A stretch of DNA of 18,222 nucleotides from Actinomycetota bacterium (GTDB lineage Bacteria; Actinomycetota; CADDZG01; WHSQ01). The first letter of the stretch is position 1; each line of letters begins with the position of its first letter. The DNA lies in the NCBI GenBank assembly GCA_019348445.1, contig JAHWJK010000013.1, positions 1-18,222 of the forward strand, written 5' to 3'. Shown one piece after another: positions 13,742-18,222 of this stretch. Both the position numbers and the translations under genes were made by a program. The notes under the pieces are model-generated. The model saw nothing but the letters and a program-made list of their open reading frames with translations. It searched no databases and was not told the origin of the DNA.

Positions 13742-14902
13742 TCACAACGCCGCAATGCGGACGTCGAAGGTCTCTCTTCTCCCGTTCCGCCGGACCTCGA
13801 ACTCGATCACTCGTCCCGGATTAGCCAAGCGAACGATCGTCGACAGCTCCGCCATGCTGCGGATGCGCCGGTGATCGGCGGTCACGATGATGTCGCCGCG
13901 CCTTATCCCAGCGCGATCGGCCGGGCCCTTCTTCTGGATGATGGTGACGAGCGCTCCGTCTCGACCGCTCGGCGGATCGGTTCCGATGATGCCGATCCAC
14001 CCTACGCGCGGTTTCCGGCCCTCGACGAGATCGTCGGCAACAGAAGCTGCGACGTCTATGGGGATCGCGAACCCGACACCGGCATTCTCTCCGGTGGAGG
14101 TGGCGATCGCATTGTTGATCCCGATGACGCGCCCGTCTTTGTCCGCCAATGCACCACCAGAGTTCCCCGGATTTATCGGAGCATCCGTTTGGATCATCGG
14201 CGCGAGGCGAACCCCGATACGAAGTACGCGTTCGGTCGCGCTTATGACCCCCGACGTCACGCTGCCCGACAGACCGAACGGACTCCCGATCGCCACCGCG
14301 AGTTCCCCCACACCCAACGGTCGTCCGACCGCGAGCTTGGCCGGACGGAAACGTCCTTTCGTTGCGCGCACGACCGCCACGTCGGTGCGCGGGTCGGTTC
14401 CTACGACACGACCGGGAACGCGTCTCCCGTTCGGGAGTCGTACGTGGACTTCCGTTGCGGAAGCCAGAACGTGAGCAGCGGTGAGTATCAAGCCTCTCTT
14501 CTTGTAGACGACGCCGGAACCGAGCCCCGCGTTCGTCTCGATCTGAACGACCGACGGGATGAGCGCGTTCGCCACGGTCGACACCGTCGCTTCTTCGTCC
14601 GCCTCAGTTGGTGAGACCGACGGCGTCGGCTTCGACGTAGCAGGTGCGCGAACCCGTTCGTCGGTCTGGACCACGTTGGCCGATGGGCCGGTCAAGAAGA
14701 CGAGGCTTCCCGCGACTATCAAGCACGACAACGCGAGCAACGCGATGGCAACCGCCCGCGCCCGGTCGGGTCCTTCGTCCAGATCGAGTGGGGGCCACCG
14801 CCGTGCGCGCCGGTCGGCAAGGGCGCGGTTCATCCACGGGGGTAGGTCGTCCCGGACGGGCTGACCTAACGGGTCGCGCGGTTCATCGTCGTGGGCGGGC
14901 AT
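13742..14902 (-). CDS. Membrane-anchored HtrA/DegP-type serine protease with PDZ domain
   Basis: The 386-aa protein has a polar cytoplasmic N-terminus with PPWMNRALADRRARRW, one membrane anchor (about 48-71), a Pro/Ser/Thr linker, a trypsin-like protease domain (about 108-295) and one C-terminal PDZ domain (about 297-386). The catalytic triad is complete: H144 in LTAAHVLA, D174 in DPRTDVAVV, and S248 in NPGNSGGAL. The protease should face the cell exterior and degrade or process misfolded envelope proteins. The frame is open further upstream to 14968, but those extra residues lack character and would run into the divergent gene; ATG 14902, 13 nt after a minus-strand TAGTCT, is preferred. It heads the operon, the MoxR gene follows, and this pairing is unusual enough to suggest a joint quality-control role. 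Confidence 0.93.
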   Translation of the reverse strand: MPAHDDEPRDPLGQPVRDDLPPWMNRALADRRARRWPPLDLDEGPDRARAVAIALLALSCLIVAGSLVFLTGPSANVVQTDERVRAPATSKPTPSVSPTEADEEATVSTVANALIPSVVQIETNAGLGSGVVYKKRGLILTAAHVLASATEVHVRLPNGRRVPGRVVGTDPRTDVAVVRATKGRFRPAKLAVGRPLGVGELAVAIGSPFGLSGSVTSGVISATERVLRIGVRLAPMIQTDAPINPGNSGGALADKDGRVIGINNAIATSTGENAGVGFAIPIDVAASVADDLVEGRKPRVGWIGIIGTDPPSGRDGALVTIIQKKGPADRAGIRRGDIIVTADHRRIRSMAELSTIVRLANPGRVIEFEVRRNGRRETFDVRIAAL

Positions 14903-14915
14903 CCTTGTGTAGCCG

Positions 14916-14921
14916 AGACTA
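14916..14921 (-). promoter_or_regulatory. Possible -10 (TAGTCT) of the htrA-moxR operon
   Basis: The minus strand reads TAGTCT 13 nt before the ATG at 14902, which would give a leader of about six bases. Only 29 bp separate this ATG from the GTG of the divergent VWA2 gene, and the same bases carry AGGGGGAAG, the probable RBS of VWA2 (14922-14930), so the VWA2 promoter must lie inside the protease gene. Confidence 0.35.
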
Positions 14922-14931
14922 AGGGGGAAGC

Positions 14932-15879
14932 GTGCGCATCCTGCAGCGCCTGTGGCCCGACATGACATTCGAGTGGCCTGGTGCTCTCGCGCTCGTGTTC
15001 GTGATCGCGCTCGCTCTGGTCGCGTACGTGTTCTTCCAACTGCAGCGGTCGAACTATGCGGATCGTTTCTCGTCTCCCGCCATGCGCCCCAACGTCGTGC
15101 TCGCGGGCCAAGGGTGGCGCCGTCACGTCCCGGTTCTCATGTACCTCCTCGCGGCACTGACGCTGGTGGTGGGTCTCGCCCGTCCGCAGACCTACGAACG
15201 GGTTCCCCGAGACCACGCGAAGGTCATCCTCGCTCTGGACGCGTCCAGATCGCTCCGCGGCGACGATGTCGAGCCGAGCAGGATCCACGTAGCCAAAACG
15301 ACCGCCGTCCGTTTCATCGAGTCGTTGCCCACACGATGGGAAGTCGGCCTCGTGACCTTCTCCGCAAAGGCGAAGCTCGTTCGCGAACCCACGATCGACA
15401 GGATCGGAGTCACGAGAGCGATCCGCAATATCGAACTCGGAGTCGGCACGGCGATCGGTGATGCGATCGCCGAAGCGCTTCCCTCCCGAAGGGAAACCGT
15501 CCCGTTGACGGTCGTGCTGCTAACGGATGGCAACGACAACGTCGGTCTCGTCGACCCGATCGCGGCGGCGCGGCGAGCGCGCAAACTGAACATCCGCGTC
15601 TACACGATCGGCCTTGGTGTTCCCGGACTCGGTTCGATAGGTGACGAAGCCGAGCCCGCGAACTTCGATCTCCTTAAGAGGATCGCCCGAACGACCGAGG
15701 CAAAATTCTTCGTGGCGGAAGACCGAGAGTCCCTCGCCGAGGTCTACCGAGAACTGCGAACGACGATCGTGTACGCGAAAGCACCGCGCGAGATCACTGC
15801 CGCATTCGCGGGAGGCGCGTTCGTGTTCCTGGCGCTAGGCGGATTCCTCTCGGCGCTGTGGTTCAACCGGATCCCCTGA
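14932..15879 (+). CDS. BatA/BatB-like membrane VWA-domain protein (VWA2)
   Basis: The 315-aa protein shares the layout of VWA1: N-terminal helices at about 16-36 and 66-82, a VWA domain (about 96-280) and a C-terminal helix (about 290-309). The MIDAS residues are all present: D103, S105 and S107 in LALDASRSL, T173 in GVGTAIGDAI, and D199 in LTDGND. VWA1 has DTSGSM and serine in the third site, so the two are paralogues rather than copies. The GTG start has AGGGGGAAG just upstream with very short spacing; an ATG at 14962 is the alternative. It is transcribed away from the htrA-moxR-DUF58-VWA1 operon, with 29 bp between start codons, and is probably a second partner of the same MoxR. It ends 27 bp before the convergent dehydrogenase gene. 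Confidence 0.9.
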   Translation: MRILQRLWPDMTFEWPGALALVFVIALALVAYVFFQLQRSNYADRFSSPAMRPNVVLAGQGWRRHVPVLMYLLAALTLVVGLARPQTYERVPRDHAKVILALDASRSLRGDDVEPSRIHVAKTTAVRFIESLPTRWEVGLVTFSAKAKLVREPTIDRIGVTRAIRNIELGVGTAIGDAIAEALPSRRETVPLTVVLLTDGNDNVGLVDPIAAARRARKLNIRVYTIGLGVPGLGSIGDEAEPANFDLLKRIARTTEAKFFVAEDRESLAEVYRELRTTIVYAKAPREITAAFAGGAFVFLALGGFLSALWFNRIP

Positions 15880-15906
15880 CGCCGGCCTCCTCTAGGTCCC
15901 CGACGT

Positions 15907-17673
15907 CTATCCGGAATAGTCGTAGAAGCCGCGGCCGCTCTTGCGTCCTAGGTATCCCGCTCGGACCATGTGTTCGAGCAGCGGGGCCGGTGCGTACCGA
16001 CGCTCACGGAACTCTTCGTGCAGTGAATTCAGGATCGCGTACGTCACGTCCAACCCCACGATGTCCATCAGAGCGAACGGCCCCATCGGATGGCCGCACC
16101 CGAGCTTCATCGCGGTATCGATGTCATCGGGTGTGCTGTAACCCTCCTCATGCATGCGCACGGCGTCGTTGAGGTACGGGAACAGCAGGAAGTTCACGAT
16201 GAAGCCGGCGCGGTCGCGGCACCGAACCGGATGCTTCTTGATCTCGTTCACCCACGCGATAGCGCGGCGCTCGACCTCCTCGGAGGTTGCGACCGTGCGG
16301 ACCACTTCGACGAGCTTCATGATGGGGGCCGGATTGAAGAAGTGAAGACCGACGACGCGGTCGGGCCGATCCGTGACGGAGCCCAGGTCGACGACGGGAA
16401 GCGACGACGTCGTCGACGCCAGGATCGCATCGGGTTTGACGGACCGATCCAGCTCGCGGAACACCTCTTCCTTGATCGCCAGGTCTTCGGCGACGCCTTC
16501 GATGACGAGATCGCATTCCGCCAGATCCGAGTACTCGAGCGTCGTCGTGATGCGACCCAGGATCTCGTCGGCCGCGGATTGCTCGAGCTTTCCTTTGCCG
16601 ACGGCCTTGTCGAGACTCTTCTGCACGGCCCCCTTCGACTTCTTGATCGCCGCCTCGCTGCGACCACGCAGGATCACCTCGCTTCCGGCTTTCGCTGCGA
16701 CCTCGGCGATACCGGACGCCATGAGGCCGGTTCCGACGATGCCGATCGTCGAGATGCCGGACGGTTCGCTCGCCGCGTCGTCGGTCACGAGATCGATCAC
16801 GTTCGATGACTCCGGCGCCTCGTAGCGGTAGAAGCCGCGACCGGTCTTGCGGCCCAGGTATCCCGCGACCATGTACTGCTTGAGGAGAGGCGCCGGCGCG
16901 TCCTGATCGTCCCGGAACTGTCGCCACAACGCCTCGCAGATCTCGTAGGCGGAATCGAGCCCGATCAGGTCGAGAAGCTCGAGGGGGCCCATCGGATGGC
17001 CACACCCGAGCTTCATCGCCGCGTCGATGTCCTCGCGCGACGCGAAGCCCTGGTCGAACATCCGCGTCGCTGCATTGAGATACGGGAACAGCAACAGGTT
17101 GGCGATGAAACCGGCCCGGTCGCGTGCCACGACGGGCGACTTGTTGAGGCTTTCTGCGAATGCTCGCCCGGTCCCGATGACCTCTTCATTCGTAGTGACG
17201 GTGGTGACAAGTTCGACGAGTTTCATCACCTGCGCCGGGTTGAAGAAGTGGAACCCGATGACGCGATCGGGCCTGTTCGTAGCGACGGCCATGTCGATGA
17301 CCGGAAGCGACGACGTGTTGGTCGCGAGGATCGCGTGGTCCCCGAGGACACGGTCGAGGTGGGAGAAGGTGTCTTTCTTGAGATCGAGCTTCTCGGGCAC
17401 GGCCTCGATGACGAGGTCGCGGTCGGCAAGGTCGGCGATCTCGGTCGTGCCTCGGATGCGTTCGAGGATCGCGTCCGCCTCGGAACGTTCGAGGCGCCCG
17501 CGCTCGACTCTTTTCTCGATGCTTCGCGCTATCCGCTCGCGTCCCGCGGTGACGAGCTCATCGGTCATCTCTACATAGACGACGTCGAACCCGGCGGCGG
17601 CAGAGATCTCACAGATACCGGAACCCATCGTCCCGCACCCAACGACACCGACGTTATTGACTTCGATAGCCAC
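15907..17673 (-). CDS. Tandem-fused 3-hydroxyacyl-CoA dehydrogenase (two complete modules)
   Basis: This family interconverts 3-hydroxyacyl-CoA and 3-oxoacyl-CoA, here probably (S)-3-hydroxybutyryl-CoA and acetoacetyl-CoA. Single enzymes are about 285 aa; this 588-aa protein is two in a row, at about 5-285 and 307-588, joined by a 20-residue linker. Module 1 has GCGTMG (12-17), S121, H142 in FHFFNPAQVMKLVE, E154 and N192. Module 2 has GTGLMA (314-319), S423, H444, E456 and N494, so both catalytic sets look complete. After the second beta strand module 1 has VEMTDE (acidic E35, NAD-type) and module 2 has RGRSEA (R336, R338, NADP-like). AMKLGCGHPMGP is identical in both. The GTG start has AAGGAG 6 nt upstream. 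A Crp-like site lies about 50 nt upstream. It links thiolase and crotonase chemistry. Confidence 0.94.
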   Translation of the reverse strand: MAIEVNNVGVVGCGTMGSGICEISAAAGFDVVYVEMTDELVTAGRERIARSIEKRVERGRLERSEADAILERIRGTTEIADLADRDLVIEAVPEKLDLKKDTFSHLDRVLGDHAILATNTSSLPVIDMAVATNRPDRVIGFHFFNPAQVMKLVELVTTVTTNEEVIGTGRAFAESLNKSPVVARDRAGFIANLLLFPYLNAATRMFDQGFASREDIDAAMKLGCGHPMGPLELLDLIGLDSAYEICEALWRQFRDDQDAPAPLLKQYMVAGYLGRKTGRGFYRYEAPESSNVIDLVTDDAASEPSGISTIGIVGTGLMASGIAEVAAKAGSEVILRGRSEAAIKKSKGAVQKSLDKAVGKGKLEQSAADEILGRITTTLEYSDLAECDLVIEGVAEDLAIKEEVFRELDRSVKPDAILASTTSSLPVVDLGSVTDRPDRVVGLHFFNPAPIMKLVEVVRTVATSEEVERRAIAWVNEIKKHPVRCRDRAGFIVNFLLFPYLNDAVRMHEEGYSTPDDIDTAMKLGCGHPMGPFALMDIVGLDVTYAILNSLHEEFRERRYAPAPLLEHMVRAGYLGRKSGRGFYDYSG

Positions 17674-17719
17674 GAAGACTCCTTTTCGAAGGGACGCCCA
17701 ACCTTACCGAGCACGCATG

Positions 17720-17735
17720 TGTGATCAATGCCACA
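17720..17735. promoter_or_regulatory. Crp/GlxR-like operator
   Basis: TGTGA-TCAATG-CCACA matches the Crp-family consensus TGTGA-N6-TCACA at nine of ten positions and is part of a longer TGTGTG...CACACA inverted repeat (17718-17737). It lies 46-62 nt upstream of the dehydrogenase GTG and 36-52 nt upstream of the divergent ATG at 17772, so it could act on either gene. Binding is inferred from the consensus only. Confidence 0.45.
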
Positions 17736-17751
17736 CACCGCAGCGCCGAGG

Positions 17752-17792
17752 TTTGGAGACTTGACATCGCTATGCGAAGTCAACTCTCCAAA
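17752..17792. promoter_or_regulatory. 41-nt palindrome centred on a start codon
   Basis: The arms pair as TTTGGAGA/TCTCCAAA, one C-C mismatch, TTGAC/GTCAA, one A-A mismatch, TCGC/GCGA, and a TAT loop: 17 of 19 positions pair. The centre is base 17772, the A of the ATG of the terminal gene. It may be an operator for that gene's winged-helix protein or an mRNA hairpin that hides the start codon. The geometry is seen directly; the function is inferred. Confidence 0.6.
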
Positions 17793-18222
17793 GGTCGCAG
17801 TCCGGAAGCGTGGCTCATCACGGCAGAGCACCAACACGGCGTGATCTTGAGGCAACAACTGATTGGCGCTGGTGTGTCTTCGTCGGCCATCGACAGGATG
17901 GTGCAGTCGGGCCGCGTTGTCGTTCTGCATCGAGGCGTTTACCGCGTCGCGGGCCACCATCCGACGTGGTTCTCGGCCGTGATGGCGGCCACATTGGTCG
18001 GGGGTCCTGGAGCTGTCGCTTCGCATCGAAGTGCTGCACGCCTGTGGCGTTTGCAAGCGGGAGTCCACGAGGTGGTCGAGATCACGACCAAGCGCAGGAT
18101 CAGCCCAACGCGGATAGCGGTTCATCGGGGAACCGTCGAGCGGACAGAAACAACGACCATCGATCGGATCCCGGTGACGGGGATCCACCGGACGCTCATA
18201 GATCTCGGCGACGTTGCCGACA
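17772..18222 (+). CDS. AbiEi/DUF559-type winged-helix protein, 3'-truncated by window edge
   Basis: One hundred and fifty codons are visible, open to the window end. The text matches a large actinobacterial family annotated as type IV toxin-antitoxin AbiEi-like, often followed by a DUF559/Vsr-like endonuclease domain: an N-terminal winged helix beginning AWLITAEHQHGVILRQQL (13-30), LHRGVYRV (52-59), then ASHRSAARLWRL (83-94), VHRG (117-120) and IPVTGIHRTLIDL (133-145). The nuclease part, if present, lies beyond the window. ATG 17772 sits in the centre of a palindrome and has no good Shine-Dalgarno; GTG 17721 is an in-frame alternative that would add 17 residues but fall on the Crp-like site. 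The gene diverges from the dehydrogenase. Whether it is an antitoxin, a nuclease or neither is unproven. Confidence 0.75.
   Translation, partial: MRSQLSKGRSPEAWLITAEHQHGVILRQQLIGAGVSSSAIDRMVQSGRVVVLHRGVYRVAGHHPTWFSAVMAATLVGGPGAVASHRSAARLWRLQAGVHEVVEITTKRRISPTRIAVHRGTVERTETTTIDRIPVTGIHRTLIDLGDVAD

Noticed and set aside
14903..14968. N-terminal extension of the HtrA-like protease to 14968
   Set aside because: The extra 22 residues have no domain or signal character and would overlap the VWA2 start and RBS; ATG 14902 fits better.
15880..15906. Short gap between VWA2 and the dehydrogenase gene as a terminator
   Set aside because: No inverted repeat with a T-run could be found in the 27 bp.
17761..17766. 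TTGACA as a -35 for the terminal gene
   Set aside because: It lies 5 nt before the ATG, no -10 follows at the right distance, and it is part of the palindrome arm.

Overview
The window is GC-rich (clearly above 60% by eye) and densely coding, with many GTG starts and several promoters that appear to give leaderless or nearly leaderless mRNAs. The gene content points to Actinomycetota, probably an uncultivated lineage: a crotonyl-CoA carboxylase/reductase, a FadA4-like thiolase, a biotin-carboxylase beta subunit followed by a small epsilon-like partner, an LPXTG-type surface protein, and an AbiEi/DUF559-type protein. I cannot fix the genus. No rRNA, tRNA, CRISPR array, insertion sequence or phage gene was found.

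Layout. Bases 2-1279 (+) are the 3' part of ccr. Bases 1286-3226 (-) are a thiolase followed by a six-helix membrane protein. A divergent crotonase (3296-4081, +) shares a 69-bp promoter region with the thiolase that holds a nested palindrome. A strong bidirectional terminator (4088-4127) separates the crotonase from an acidic, LPFTG-anchored secreted protein (4143-4919, -). Then come methylmalonyl/ethylmalonyl-CoA epimerase, an MFS transporter and a PurM-like protein (5110-7888, +), an unrecognised membrane/coiled-coil protein (7890-8870, -), and acyl-CoA carboxylase beta plus epsilon-like subunit (8973-10828, +). Bases 10832-14902 (-) hold an overlapping operon htrA-like protease > MoxR ATPase > DUF58 > VWA protein, and a second VWA protein (14932-15879, +) diverges from it. 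Bases 15907-17673 (-) encode a tandem-fused 3-hydroxyacyl-CoA dehydrogenase. The window ends in a truncated AbiEi/DUF559-type gene (17772 onward, +).

Two functional themes stand out. The first is C4/C3 acyl-CoA metabolism. Thiolase (acetyl-CoA to acetoacetyl-CoA), 3-hydroxyacyl-CoA dehydrogenase, crotonase, Ccr (crotonyl-CoA to ethylmalonyl-CoA), epimerase and a propionyl-type carboxylase are the front half and the propionyl end of the ethylmalonyl-CoA pathway, spread over separate small transcription units. The second is a MoxR/DUF58/VWA envelope-associated chaperone module, here headed by a membrane-anchored HtrA-type protease and flanked by two VWA paralogues.

The most interesting candidates are the two-module dehydrogenase whose halves carry different cofactor signatures, the HtrA-MoxR-DUF58-VWA/VWA module, the 41-nt palindrome centred on the start codon of the terminal gene, and the palindromic operator between thiolase and crotonase. 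All functional calls rest on motif recognition by eye; no searches were run.
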